DNA of 64,000 nucleotides. Origin: Breviolum minutum Mf 1.05b.01. Its lineage: Eukaryota; Sar; Dinophyceae; Suessiales; Symbiodiniaceae. The stretch lies in the NCBI GenBank assembly GCA_000507305.1, contig DF240041.1, positions 1,253 to 65,252 of the forward strand, in the 5' to 3' direction. Below are positions 29,925 to 40,948 of this stretch, piece after piece (within the stretch, counting starts at the first letter, position 1; every line of letters starts with the position of its first letter). Below the pieces are notes generated by a model. The model did no database searches. It was not told the origin of the DNA and saw only the letters and a program-made list of their open reading frames with translations. Both the position numbers and the translations under genes were made by a program.

Positions 29925-30257
29925 TGGGTGAAAGATACGTTGGTGAGATTTCGAAGTCATATGTGTGAAGTTTTCTCTCTCTTTGGAAGTTGGAACCAAA
30001 GAAGGCTTTGGTGACATGTACTCTCGTGATCCGGCCCCACTGGAAAAAGAAAGTGAGCGAGTGTCATTCAGAGAAGTTTGTGTGATTTCAATTTGGATGG
30101 AACATTTACGGCATGCGTATATATGTGAATAATTATATATGTTTATTTATTATGTGCTTATGAATGCTCTGTATTCTGTGTGGGTTCTTTCTTGTAGTCA
30201 TGGGTTCCTGCCGTGTGTTGTGCCTGTGTGGCTTGATGCGCACTAGTTTTGTCATAA
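29925..30257 (+). repeat. B2 repeat of element 1 (right terminus)
   Basis: Appears identical to B1 at 20351-20683. It ends ...TTTTGTCATAA; sequence beyond 30257 (AGAAGTGAT) no longer matches the B1-A2 junction, so this is the element edge. Confidence 0.9.
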
Positions 30258-30415
30258 AGAAGTGATATGCATTCTTATAGCTCTAAATTAATATTATATA
30301 GCATGACTTATTTTGATGTATCTGATTTGATGCTGTGGCACTTGATACTGAAATCGGATTTGTGCCTTTATCCCAAGCAAGGTGACTTGTTCAGAGGGAC
30401 ATCTTTTTTGCTAGC

Positions 30416-30918
30416 ATGGCCGCACGCAATGTTTGGATTGATCACCTCACGCTGGCCGAACTGCAGCAGCTGCTGGAAGATGTCAAGAAACGCTTGGCTC
30501 TGTTGACTGCTGCGCATGAGTCAGAGGTACAGTGCTCGTCAATTTGTTCTGAGCCTAGTTGTTTTTCCTCATCGGCTGATCAGCGGCCTATCTCCCCTGC
30601 CCAGCTTGTTCAGGAATTCAATTGGTCTGCAGATCCTTGGGAGGGACAGGAGCAGGTCCACTGCGTTGGCAGTATCCCTTTTATGGGGGGTCCATTGTCC
30701 TGCCAACATATGAAGCACCGGAAAGGCACCTTTTTGTGCGCACANGATCCCATCTGGTGCACATTGCGCTTGGCTGCAAGTGCTCGCTTGGAGGAGAATG
30801 TTTTTCAGGTCATGGTAATTCAAGCATTGGCAAGTAGGAACCAGAACAATTTTTTCGGAAGACAGCTGAGTACACTGTATCGCGGTGACTTGGAGCGTCA
30901 AAACGTGTCAGTTCTCTA
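30416..30918 (+). CDS. P-loop kinase-like protein, N- and C-terminal parts around a gap (family member 0)
   Basis: The start is ATG 30416 (GCATGGCCGCACG). About 108 codons follow with a coiled-coil-like segment (LTLAELQQLLEDVKKRLALL) and a Ser/Cys-rich part. A gap (N at 30745) follows, then the final 57 codons, identical to the end of 12586-13302. The Walker A-bearing middle is missing here but present in the copy at 12586. The two pieces probably describe the same or a sister gene. The intact member would be the only active P-loop type of this local family. Confidence 0.6.
30745..30745. other. Assembly gap (single N)
   Basis: It falls inside the P-loop gene. Comparison with 12586-13302 shows that at least about 550 bases of coding sequence are absent between the two sides. 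Confidence 0.95.
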
Positions 30919-31059
30919 GACAAGGTTCCTTTGTGTAGAGCTGTAGCTGGCAGAATGTCGCAGTTTCACGGTCACATGGCTGAATTACACTGAATACAAT
31001 GTTTCACAGTCGGATGGAAGCCATGGAATTGCAGTGCACATATGGTACAGTTGCGGTAA

Positions 31060-31440
31060 GCCCAGAAAGGAATGCGCTCCGTCGAAGTGCGAAAAGTTTA
31101 CAGGCAGTTAATTCATGGCGTTTGGTTTCTGCCTTTCATGAGTCCTCACCAGGCCGTGCATGGGCTCTATTTGTCTGCATCCTGATGTCAAGGCCAAAGA
31201 TAAAATGAAGTTGTTGGCAGTGGCTGTTGGAGAAGCGAACAAATTGGTTTCATCATATCTGGATGGCGCAATTACTGGAATTAAGCATGTGAGCTGTATC
31301 TGTGCAGCGGGATTTCATTATATAGATTACATCTTGCTCTGTGTTTGGAATGTTTATTGAAGGGTGTAGTAAGCCAAATAGAGTTTCGCTGTTGCGTCGT
31401 GCACGTCTGTCATGTATGCCGGATGTATGACCAGTGTTCA
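31060..31440. repeat. Upstream flank unit, copy 1
   Basis: About 85-90% similar to 39310-39646 (for example GAGTCCTCACCAGGCCGTGC and TGTAGTAAGCCAA). Each copy lies upstream of a type-1 gene (31584 and 56633), so it marks the boundary of the tandem duplication. No coding is supported. Confidence 0.8.
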
Positions 31441-31583
31441 AATCTGATAGGAATCCATGGCAGATCAATTTTTGATTTGTTTTTTTTGGATGCATGTGAG
31501 TTTAAAAGAGGAGTCATATCCTTTTTTTTCCAGCAGAAGATGCTGTTCTGTGTAATTTTTCTCCGCGTGCCTAGACTGACGCC

Positions 31584-32942
31584 ATGGCTGATCGATGGCA
31601 TGGCAAGGAAGCAGAGGGGGCAAGAGGATGGTATAACATGGCCGGAAGTGCACACCAAGCTGATCACAATGTTGATGCGGGTTGGGTGGAAGATTACCCA
31701 CTCAGGTGGCCATCTGATCCACGGCGTCGGGCAATCAACAGCAGTTGGAACGAACTTCGAGGATCTACGTGGAACACTCGTGAAACGGCTTACGATTCTG
31801 CACGGAGACCGTTACCGCCACCACCAGCTCCACCACAAGCTTTAGGTTCAGATAAAGGATGGAGGGAACAAACTGCGACAGATGGCAATGCAGCACGGGC
31901 ACCATTACCACCTCCACCAGCACCGCCACAAGCTTGGTGGTCGGATAAAGGAGAGAGGGGTGGTTGTGAGGGCATGTGTTGGTGGGATAGCAGAGGATGG
32001 AGCTTTGGAAATGAACAACAAAGTTCTGATGATAGAGGATGGAGGTATTCACAAGACCTTGGAACTTGGCAAGAAGGTGGAGGTTATAGAGGAGAATATA
32101 GCAGTGCGTCAGATGGAGCATTACCACCAGCAAGAGCATCAAGTTCTTTTGAAGGCCAAGCTTGTTGGGATGGTCCTGGATCCAGCTCTGCAAGTTTCGA
32201 TCGGACTGCGAGACAAGATGAAACAACCTTTTGGGAGAAAGGAGAGGCAGCTCTCGACCCAAAGAGAACTCCAGTGGCATCCCAAGTGGAGATGAAACAG
32301 GAGATTCTGCGGAGTGTACGAGATGTTGTTGGAGGACCAGTTGCCGAGCAAACGGCCGAGCAGTTGATTCTTGCCTTTTGTCGCAAGGTTGGCGTGGAGC
32401 AGAGTTATTTACATGTGCTTTCACAGGCAGTGTTTCGTTTCACAGGGAAATTTAATTGTGGTTTTCAGCAGGTGGCCTTCACCTTGGGTTTCCATTCCAT
32501 TGGAGTGAAGGGACACTACAAGAAATATGTGAATTCAACAAGTGATTTCTTCCTGGCTCATTGGTCTGTGGCCAGTACGCCCGAAAAATGTCCTTGGAAA
32601 ATGCACCAATCCTTTTATAGTGTTTGTACCGATTGCAAGAGTGAAAGAGGAATCTTTTTCCTGGAGGGAGACGAATTGCTTGGTGAGCCTTCTTTTGATG
32701 ATTTCATTACGTGCGCGGTGCATTTTCATTCGACCGAAGACTTGAAGGATTCCTTACTGAAACACAAGGTGGATCGCAATATTGGCGTGATGGCTGATTG
32801 GCCTCCAAGTGTGCAAGTGTTTGTGATTGTGATTCAACAAATGTGCAGAATTCTGTATCCCAGGATGGATATTAACACGGATCTGACCTCAATCGCTCTG
32901 AGCAATCCCAGAAAAAGAAAAACGAGGCTTGTGACGACTTAG
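31584..32942 (+). CDS. Type-1 family protein: Trp/Gly/Pro-rich N-terminus plus degenerate P-loop domain, intact
   Basis: 452 codons from ATG 31584 (GCCATGGCTG). Residues 1-240 are low complexity: W/G/S-rich with two PLPPPPAPPQA repeats. Residues about 245-450 align by eye with the P-loop protein at 12586: EMKQEILRSV, then VFRFTGKFNCGFQQVAFTLG where Walker A should be, then GIFFLEGDEL in the Walker B-like position, then VFVIVIQQMCRILYPRM near the C-terminus. The Gly-Lys-Ser/Thr of Walker A is absent, so nucleotide binding is doubtful. Function is unknown. It is the only fully open member of the duplicated pairs. Confidence 0.75.
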   Translation: MADRWHGKEAEGARGWYNMAGSAHQADHNVDAGWVEDYPLRWPSDPRRRAINSSWNELRGSTWNTRETAYDSARRPLPPPPAPPQALGSDKGWREQTATDGNAARAPLPPPPAPPQAWWSDKGERGGCEGMCWWDSRGWSFGNEQQSSDDRGWRYSQDLGTWQEGGGYRGEYSSASDGALPPARASSSFEGQACWDGPGSSSASFDRTARQDETTFWEKGEAALDPKRTPVASQVEMKQEILRSVRDVVGGPVAEQTAEQLILAFCRKVGVEQSYLHVLSQAVFRFTGKFNCGFQQVAFTLGFHSIGVKGHYKKYVNSTSDFFLAHWSVASTPEKCPWKMHQSFYSVCTDCKSERGIFFLEGDELLGEPSFDDFITCAVHFHSTEDLKDSLLKHKVDRNIGVMADWPPSVQVFVIVIQQMCRILYPRMDINTDLTSIALSNPRKRKTRLVTT

Positions 32943-33564
32943 AGTGGCGCGACGTGTCAGCTGTTTGCCTTTTGAAAGTCCGGTTTGACGAATTGGAATG
33001 TTTTGGGCAGAGATTCGAAAATTGCGCAATTCGGAGAGAATCCATGGAATTGCAGCGTAAACCTTGTATGTCTTGCGCTCGCGAAAAAAAGGAACAATGC
33101 GTTCTCATTGAAGTTGAAGAAAGCTGTCAGCAGGGTTGCATTGAGTTTCATGCATGTCAGTCAAAGTCCGAAAGTGTTGGTTCCTCTGAGCAGGCTTCTC
33201 ATGGTCTACTGTTGGCTTGCCGCGTGACAGCAAGGCAAGCGAGCAACAGTTATCACTATCCTTTTTTTTCGGTCTGGAAATGTGAAATAATTGCTCTGTG
33301 TACGGAAGAGGTTTGCAATGGCATCTGTCGGTGGCATGTTTGCAGCAGGATTTGATTAGGTTACATTTTGTTCTTTGGTTGTATTTCACAGCTTCATATG
33401 TTGTGCCGGTTGTTTTGCATGCCGCATGTATTATGACTGTTCGAATTCGATTTGACACCAGAACAGATGGAACGTGTTCTGTTTCAGGCAGGTCAAAAAA
33501 AACATATCATTTCTATTTCCTGATTGTGCACTTGCGGCGATACATCCAGCAGTAGATTGAAGCC
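32943..33564. other. Intergenic spacer, near-identical to 57978-58601
   Basis: 622 bp between the type-1 and type-2 genes. It differs from the downstream copy at only a handful of positions, far fewer than the upstream coding parts do. Short open frames here are not supported as genes. Confidence 0.7.
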
Positions 33565-35053
33565 ATGTCTCAGCAATGGCATTGGGAAGAAGGAGCAGGA
33601 GAAAAACGATGGGAGCACAGGTTCTCATGAGAACTGGTTGCGGGAGCGCTGGTCTGCACCCGAGCCTCATGGTCATAGTGATGCGTACTGGCACCCAGAT
33701 GGCAAGAAAGAGATGTGGGAGTCTAATGACTGGTGGTCATGCCAAAACAAAGCGCAGCAAGCAGGGAGCTCGTGGTGCAGAGGCAGGTCGCCAAATACAC
33801 GGCTTTCCGGTTGGGAAGAGCGTGGATCCTCTCGAGCACCTGGTTGGTCAGGGTCAAGGCACAAGGCATTCACGGCCTTTCCTGCGGCTGAAACAGCAAG
33901 AAGCCGTTCACGTGAGCGCGAGTGGGGTAGTGACTCAGTAGGAAAAAGGCCCCAATATAGTCGAGGTCGTGTGGTAGGCGGAGAAATTACCGCTTACTGC
34001 ACCTTGAAATTTGAGGAAATGGGGCCATATTCACACGTTCCAACGGAGAGGTATTTTACACATGATCTGGAATAGACCCCCCAGTAAGCGGAAGAGTTCA
34101 AAATGATAAAATGTCAAAGTGTGTTATTGACAGGTTTATTCAGTAGTGCCCTTTCAAAAAAAAGGTGTTTTAACACGTCAAAAGTCGTGTACTTGGCAAA
34201 GATTTTACCGCTTATTGGTGGCCATTTTTTTGGAATCCAGCCATTTTACGCGTTTCCAACGGATAGGTATATTGCAAATGATTTGGAATAGGATTGCAGC
34301 AAGCAGAAGTCCTGAAAACTCACCACGCCCCATTTCATCGGATCTACTTGCTGCAGTGCTATCTTGGGGAGTTGAAGACTTGTGTGGAGTTGCGTGGATC
34401 TGTCAACACGTTTTCAGTGGTTCAGAAATCATTTGTTTCACCTAGTCATCAAAAACAGTGACACAAAGGATTGCCAAAGCACGGAAACGACATCCTGCAA
34501 AGGGGAAACTCCTCCTAGCAAGGTTAATTTTGTGCGATAAGTTCATGATTTGCACATAGCATTTGTCCTTTTCATCACGTTGGTCAGCAACTTATGAAGT
34601 ATAAATCCAAAAAGCAAAAGCTTTCAAAGCTGACATTTTTCTCCAATTCCAGCCCCAACCCAAGGAATACACATAAAACGTTTGATTTTCCTATGGTTTA
34701 GTCGTTCCCCTTTGAAATATACACTGCAGTAAGCAGATCCCGTCTGTAGTCTGGAATTCATTTTTTCAACGATATAGGTCAAACAAATGACTGCTGAAGC
34801 ACTCAAAATTCGTCCTGCTAGGGGGGGAACGTCCTCGTATCACCGTTGAATTCTTGTGATAAGTTCATGATTTGTACATTCGCATTTGTCCTTTTCATCA
34901 CGTTGGGCATGAACTTCTGTTGTATAAATCCCAAATGCGAAAAAAACATTAACATTTCTTCTCCAAATCCAGCTCAAACCCAAGGAATAAACATAAAACA
35001 TTTGATTTTCCTATGGTTCGGTGGTTTGATTCCCCTTTGAAATACAGTATACA

Positions 35054-35088
35054 CTGCAGTAAGCAGATCTGGGATCTGCTTACTGCAG
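35054..35088. repeat. Perfect hairpin with 16-bp arms
   Basis: Arms CTGCAGTAAGCAGATC and GATCTGCTTACTGCAG are separated by TGG. Near-identical hairpins stand at 36296-36329, 36561-36595 and 37477-37512 with loops of 2-4 bases, and single arms occur in other array units. Confidence 0.9.
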
Positions 35089-36763
35089 TCTATAGTCTGG
35101 AAATCATTTTTTCAACGATATAGGTCAAACAAATGACTGCTGAAGCACTCGAAATGCGTCCTGCTAGGGGGGGACCTCCTCGTATCACCGTTGAATTCTT
35201 GTGACAAGTGCATGATTTGTACATTCGCATTTGTCCTTCTCATCACGTTGGGCATGAACTTCTGTTGTATAAATCCAAAATGCGAAAAAAAAACATTAAC
35301 ATTTCTTCTCCAAATCCAGCTCAAACCCAAGGAATACACATAAAACGTGTGATTTTCCTACGGTTCAGTGGTTCCCGGGTTCCCCTTTGAAATATACACT
35401 GCAGTAAGCAGATCCCAAGTCTATAGTCTGGAATTCAATTTTTTCAACGATAAAGGTGAAACACATGACTCCTGAAGCACTTGAAATGCGTCCTGCTAGG
35501 GGGGGAACTCATATCAACGTGGATTTTTGACCATAATGACATGATTTGCATTTGTCCGTTTCATCTCCTTGACCACCAACTTCTTTTGTATAAATCCAAA
35601 CTGCAAAAACTTTCAAATTTAAAATGCTTTCTCCAAATCGAGCCCAAACCCAAGGACGACACATAAAACCTTTGATATTCCAATTGGTAAGTGTTCCCCT
35701 TTGAAATAAATACTGCAGAAGTCTATAGTCTGGAATTCAATCTTTTCAACGATATAGGAGAAAAAATGTTAAATTTAAAAGCTTTTGCATTTTGGACTTG
35801 TACAGAAGAAGTTGGTGCCCAGCGTGATGAACAGGACAAATGCTATGTGCAACAAAACGAATTTATGGCCAAAAATCAGGGTTGATAGGAGTAGTTCCCC
35901 GCTAGCAGGACGCATTTCGTGTGCTTCAGCAGTCATTTGTCTCACCTATATCGTTGAAAAAACTGAATTCCAGACTATAGACTTCTGCAGTATTTATTTC
36001 AAAGGGGGAACCACTGAACCATAGGGAAATCAAACAATTTATGTGTATTCCTTGCGTTTGAGCTGGGTTTGGAGAAACCACGTTAAATTTCAAAGCTTTT
36101 GCTTTTTGGATTTATACAACAGAAGTTGATGCCCAACGTGATTAAAAGGACAAATGCGAATGTACAAATCATGAACTTATCACAAGAATTCAACGGTGAT
36201 ACGAGGAGTTCCCCCCCTAGCAGGACGCATTTCGAGTGCTTCAGCAGTCATTTGTTTGACCTATATCGTTGAAAAAATGAATTCCAGACTATAGACTGCA
36301 GTAAGCAAATCCAGATCTGCTTACTGCAGTACGTACACATTTCCGACCACTGAACCACTAAACGTTCTCTGTGTATTCCTTTGGTTTGGGCTGGATTTGG
36401 AGAAACAATGTGAAATTTCAAAGTTTTTGCATTTTGGATTTATACTTCATAAGTTGGTGCCCATCGTTATGAAAAGGACAAATGCTATATCTGCTTTGGG
36501 TACTTCAGCAGTCAATTTGTTTCACCTGTATCGTTGAAAAATAGATTTCCAGACTATAGACTGCAGTAAGCAGATCCCAGATCTGCTTACTGCAGTGCAT
36601 ACTGTATTTCAAAGAGGAATCAAACCACCGAACCATAGGAAAATCAAATGTTTTATGTGTATTCCTTGGGTTTGAGCTGGATTTGGAGAAGAAATGTTAA
36701 TGTTTTTTTTCGCATTTGGGATTTATACAACAGAAGTTCATGCCCAACGTGATGAAAAGGACA

Positions 36764-36764
36764 N
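36764..36764. other. Assembly gap (single N) inside the inverted array
   Basis: Both sides carry the same about 80 bp (GGAGAAGAAATGTTAATG to AACGTGATGA(A/G)AAGGAC). Either a unit boundary was collapsed or two overlapping contig ends were joined. Confidence 0.95.
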
Positions 36765-39059
36765 GGAGAAGAAATGTTAATGTTTTTTTTTCGCATTTTG
36801 GATTTATACAACAGAAGTTCATGCCCAACGTGATGAGAAGGACAAATGCGAATGTACAAATCATGCACTTGTCACAAGAATTCAACGGTGATACGAGGAG
36901 GTCCCCCCCTAGCAGGACGCGTTTCGAGTGCTTCAGGAGTCATGTGTTTCACCTTTATCGTTGAAAAAATTGAATTCCAGACTATGGACTTGGGATCTGC
37001 TTACTGCAGTGTATATTTCAAAGGGGAACGTCGGGAACCACTGAACCGTAGGAAAATCACACGTTTTATGTGTATTCCTTGGGTTTTGGCTGGATTTCGA
37101 GGAAAACTTTGAAATTTTGAAGGGCGGAGTTCGAGTGCTTCAGCTGTCATTTGTTTCACCTATAGTTGAGAAACGGAATTCAATTCCAGACTATCGACTT
37201 CTGCAGTATTTATTTCAAAGGACAACCACTGAACCATTGGAAAATCAAACGTTTTATGTGTCTTCCTTGGGTTGGGCTGGGTTTGGAGAAAACATGTTAA
37301 ATTTCAAAGCTTTTGCAGTTTGGATTTATACAAAAGAAGTTGGTGCCCAACGAGATGAAATGGAGAAATGATGTACAAATCATGAAAGAATTCAACGGTG
37401 ATACGAGGAGTTCCCCCCTAGCAGGACGCATGTGTTTCACCTTTAGCGTTGAAAAAATTGAACTCCAGAGTATAGACTGCAGTAAGCAGATCTGGGGATC
37501 TGCTTACTGCAGTGTATATTTCAAAGGGGAACCCCGGGGAACCACTGAACCATTGGAAAATCAAATGATTTATGTGTATTCCTTGGGTTTTGGCTGGATT
37601 TCGAGGAAACCTATTAAATTTTGAAGGGGATACGGGAAAAACTGGTGAACCATTGGAAAACGCATTTTTTTCTGAAAGGAAGATGTTTCGAGTTGATATC
37701 TATATTTTTTACATGTATAGATCCAGGAAAGAGTTGCACAAAGAAAATGCGGTCAACTGAAAACATCCTCCAGGGAAGACCCCCTGTAAGCGGATCTCTG
37801 AATTTCAGTAATGTTTTCAGGAACCCCCCCAGTAAGCAGATTTGAGGTCTGAAATTTTGGTATACTCCCAACTTTTGAGGTATGGCTGCTAAACACATGT
37901 CCGAGCCATATTCCTGCCTACTGGTTGACTTTGACTATAATTCAACAGATGCTTGGCAGTGTCGACAGTGAATCAAGTCGATGGAAGAATGATACGTTTG
38001 CTCATTCTGTTGGGTCAGCATCATTGCCTCCGCCACCACCACTACCACCTCCACCAGTACCATCCGATGATGGTGAGGGTAGAGGAAATGAGAAGGAAGC
38101 AAGTAGTTCTTCTTCCAACGTATGGGACAGGAGCCAGAATGGCAGGACTGGAGCATTTGAGGCAAAAGATGCAGATCAGAATGTCTGGGTCCTTGTAGAT
38201 CTCCTCCTGAACAGCAAAATTCAGCAGTTCCCAATGGATATCACTCTGATGAGAGTTGCTGGGGTGGTTGGAAAAGTAAAAAGAACGAAGAGGAACAAAA
38301 AGAAAAGTTGCCTCTTTGGGCCTTGGAAGGGGGCAGCCTTCAGCAAGAGGTAGTCGGCACATGGGATCCTAGTGACAGTGACAGTTGTGATGTTGGAAAA
38401 TGCAGGCAAGATGAGCTCTTGTGTATGATAAGTGAGAGTTTTGTAGGTTCGCACTTAAGCAGGAACAGCAGGCCTGTCTTTGAGATGGTGCGTCATTTTA
38501 CCCAGAGTAACGGCCAGGTTCTGTGATTCGCTTGACAGGTTTCTCGAAATCCAGCGAAGATCGAGATGAACTGTTTCAAACGCTTGCAGCTGCATTGGGT
38601 TGCAGTGAGGTTGAAGTTGGTGGGAATTACCAGAAATATGAAGGAGGAAAGTACATGGTTGGCTTCTGGAGTGAAGGACAGTTTGAAAGCTCCAGATCAA
38701 TGCTGCAATCATTTGAATCTGCTTTCTATCAGCATCATGCAAATGGCATTTTTTTCATCGAAGGAGAAGGCTTGGTTGGAAAGGAACCCTTCGAGCGGTA
38801 TGTGACATGTGCGGTGCACTTTTGTTCAACAGATGACTTGAGGCCTAAAAGTCATCAGGAGCCAGCGCAAAAGGGAAAGATAGAGTGCACGATGTGCATT
38901 AATGTGGATGCTACCCGCAGAGAGCAGGCCTTCTGGATTCTGATTCAACAAATTTGTGCGCTTGTTTATCCAAGGATGAATTTCGGAAGGATGCTGACGT
39001 TGAAGGCTTTTGGTGACCCAAAAGGAAAACAAAAACTCTTTAAGGTGCATATTTTATGA

Positions 39060-39309
39060 TGTGTGCTTTAAGAGTAAGCTGCTTTTCACTGCTGAATGTT
39101 CCAGAGGAACAGGCATCTTAGGTGACAGGTTCTGCGATTGCGAAAAGAAAAGGCCATGCGATGCAGAAAGTTGTTCAGAGAATTTTAATCTGGAGCCATG
39201 TTGTGCTCGGGCGGCTTTCCATTGTGGTTGCAGCATTGTTAAAGAGTGCAGGTAAGTGCATGCCAATTGACCTGTTTCTGTGCAGGTATGTTGCGCTAGC
39301 GCAGAAAAG
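39060..39309. other. Downstream flank of type-2 gene, duplicated at 60174-60440
   Basis: Shared phrases such as CTGCTGAATGTTCCAGA and CATTGTGG show that the duplication extends past the gene. No coding is supported. Confidence 0.6.
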
Positions 39310-39646
39310 ATACAGGCAGTTAATTCATGTTTTTTTTTCTGCCTTTGATGAGTCCTCACCAGGCCGTGCATGGGCTCTATTGGACTGCATCCTGATCTCA
39401 AGGACAAGGATTAAAATGAAGTTGTTGGTAGTAGCTGTGGGAGAAGCGAACTAATTGGTTTCATCATGGTTGGATGGCGGAATCACTGGAATTAAGCATG
39501 TGAGTTGTATCTGTGCAGCAGGATTTTATTATATAGATTAGATCTTGCTCTCTGTCTGCACGGTTTTTGAACGGTGTAGTAAGCCAATAGAGTTTTTTGC
39601 TTTTGTGTCGTGGACGTCTGGCTTGTATGCTGGATGTATGACCTGT
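39310..39646. repeat. Upstream flank unit, copy 2
   Basis: Homologous to 31060-31440. In copy 1 the type-1 gene follows about 140 bp later; here the 16.9-kb transposon intervenes and the type-1 gene resumes at 56633. Confidence 0.8.
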
Positions 39647-39650
39647 TTAT

Positions 39651-39874
39651 AAGGAATTTCATTTTCATTGAGGTGTTAGCTTTTTTAAGGTAGGTGTCCA
39701 TTCTTGGGCTTGTCAAGTTGACTGTCACCACTTCAAAGAACAATACATCACCACCATGGAACGGCAGAAGGCTCGTTCACAGCAAAGAAATGATTTGGGC
39801 ATCGCGCTGGTCGGTGACCTTGCACACATTCGATAGGCAAATTTTGGAAAGTCAAATTTCGAACTTGACAGTCG
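39651..39874 (+). repeat. Left terminal inverted repeat of the 16.9-kb element
   Basis: Begins AAGGAATTTCATTTTCATTG. It is the reverse complement of 56329-56554 with only scattered mismatches (for example CACCACTTCAAAG versus CACTTCACTTCAAAG). Confidence 0.93.
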
Positions 39875-40948
39875 AGACCAGTCACTGACGTTTCAAACAA
39901 ATCAGACCATGCAGAACCTTTTGCCACCCAATCATTTCCTTCTCAGCAACCTCTATCATTACAGCATGGACAAGTAGGGGTGACTCGGTGGAAGAAGCTT
40001 GTTCTGTGGGTCGGCAACTTTGAGTGTCAATACCAAGTTTGACCGTATCTCCAAGTTCGCATTTTTCTTCAATATTTGCGTTCATGGAGTCAATGGTTTT
40101 TCAAGGCTTTGAGGAGAGGCATCAGAATCATCATCCATGATTGAATTGTTGGGACCGAAATCGCCCAACACTGTGTCAGTACCAAGCAATAATAATTGTT
40201 TGATCGTATCTCCAAATTTGCATTTTCCTGTAACAATTCTTGTGCTGCCATGCTGGATTGCTGCCATGCTCAAATTTGCACATCAGATCAGTAGCCATCC
40301 TGTCTGGAGACTGTCCCTGTCACGCTAGGCGTATTAGTTTCGTACAAATATATTAATATGAAGTGTGTTAAAGTCAAAGTCAATCAGGTTGATTTACATT
40401 AAATGATCATTGCCTGTAAACTTTGCAGTGCCCTTCACGGCGCGAGTTTGCCATGGAATTTTTCATGGGCCGCTTGGAGTGATGAGTCTAGTGGTGGCCA
40501 ACTACGTTTCTGTCAGAGGCACTGGGATGCACTTTTATTCCAGCTTGCTGGTCCAGAAAAAACATGAAAGCAGGGAAGTTCAGGGAAGGGCCTTCAATTT
40601 TTCTTTGGATTAATTCATGACTGATGACTATTTTAGTTGTATGAGGGTAAACGGATTTATTTCTAAACAAATCAAACCCACAATCTCTATGACAAAATAT
40701 TGTCCAGCTTTGCTGGTCGGTAATTGCCAGCTTGCTGGCTGCCAGCTTGCTGGCCGTATCAAACCAGTTTACTGGCCATAAAATACCAAACTTAAAATGT
40801 CAGCTTGCTGGCCGAACTGCGGGTTGTTCTTGCTTGTCATTTTTTGTTTGAGGTGGTAGCATGTCAAATTTTGATCACGTGTTTCACATTCTCATTACCC
40901 CAAAGGCTTTTGAGGGTTCAAGGACAAAAAAATTGCCAGGTAACAATA
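39875..40948. other. Subterminal non-coding region of the 16.9-kb element
   Basis: No supported gene. CCAGCTTGCTGG copies begin at 40727 and 40742, with variants at 40703 (three T) and 40800. Confidence 0.6.

Larger units (their letters stand above)
13394..30257 (+). mobile_element. YR retrotransposon element 1, decayed, with element 2 nested in it
   Basis: The order is truncated A1, a small Cys-rich ORF, tyrosine recombinase, gag, C5-MTase-like/RT/RNase H, B1 (20351-20683), A2 (20680-20855, continuing at 29180-29446), spacer, B2 (29925-30257). Without element 2 it is about 8.5 kb. B1 and B2 appear identical over 333 bp. The A-B-A-B split direct repeats and the YR place it with the DIRS-like (PAT/Ngaro) order rather than LTR elements. 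Its ORFs carry frameshifts, so it is probably non-autonomous. Confidence 0.85.
34490..37460. repeat. Large inverted array of ~330-bp units
   Basis: About four units run forward (34490-35755) and about six partial units run in reverse complement (35756-37460). The turning point is near 35755, where TTCAACGATATAGG meets AGAAAAAATGTTAAATTT. Each unit carries TCCTGCTAGGGGGGGA, TCATCACGTTGGGCATGAAC, CTGCAGTAAGCAGATC and TTTTTCAACGATATAGG. The whole could fold into a kilobase-scale hairpin. Confidence 0.85.
33958..37937. mobile_element. 3,980-bp non-autonomous transposon with TA target duplication
   Basis: Ends TAGTC...GACTA flanked by TA on both sides (33956-33957, 37938-37939). The paralogue at 58991-59005 has the empty site CCTCAG-TA-ATTCAACAG. 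The terminal 24 bp are imperfect inverted repeats (about two thirds matching). Inside are no credible genes, only a large inverted tandem array. The TA duplication fits Tc1/mariner-like mobilisation, but no transposase is encoded, so family placement is an inference. Confidence 0.75.
33565..39059 (+). pseudogene. Type-2 family gene, copy A, disrupted
   Basis: The first block (33565-33955) encodes a W/S/R-rich segment colinear with 58602-58997. A short deletion near 33617 shifts its frame and gives an early stop. The block is followed by the TA transposon (33958-37937). Coding resumes at about 37950 with SLPPPPPLPPPPVPSDDGEG, shifts frame near 38190 after a deletion, and again near 38517. The C-terminal domain 38523-39059 has IRLTGFSKSSEDRDELFQTL (degenerate P-loop), GIFFIEGEGL and REQAFWILIQQICALVYPRM. 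At least three lesions plus the insertion make it a likely pseudogene. Confidence 0.7.

Noticed and set aside
11688..30257. LTR retrotransposon interpretation of the direct repeats
   Set aside because: The repeats are arranged A1 ... B1-A2-B2, there is no target duplication or integrase, and a tyrosine recombinase is encoded.
32943..33460. Short open frames in the type-1/type-2 spacer, present in both copies
   Set aside because: Their conservation follows from the near-identical duplicated DNA. Frame indels between copies (at about 33290) are not compensated, so there is no sign of selection on a protein.
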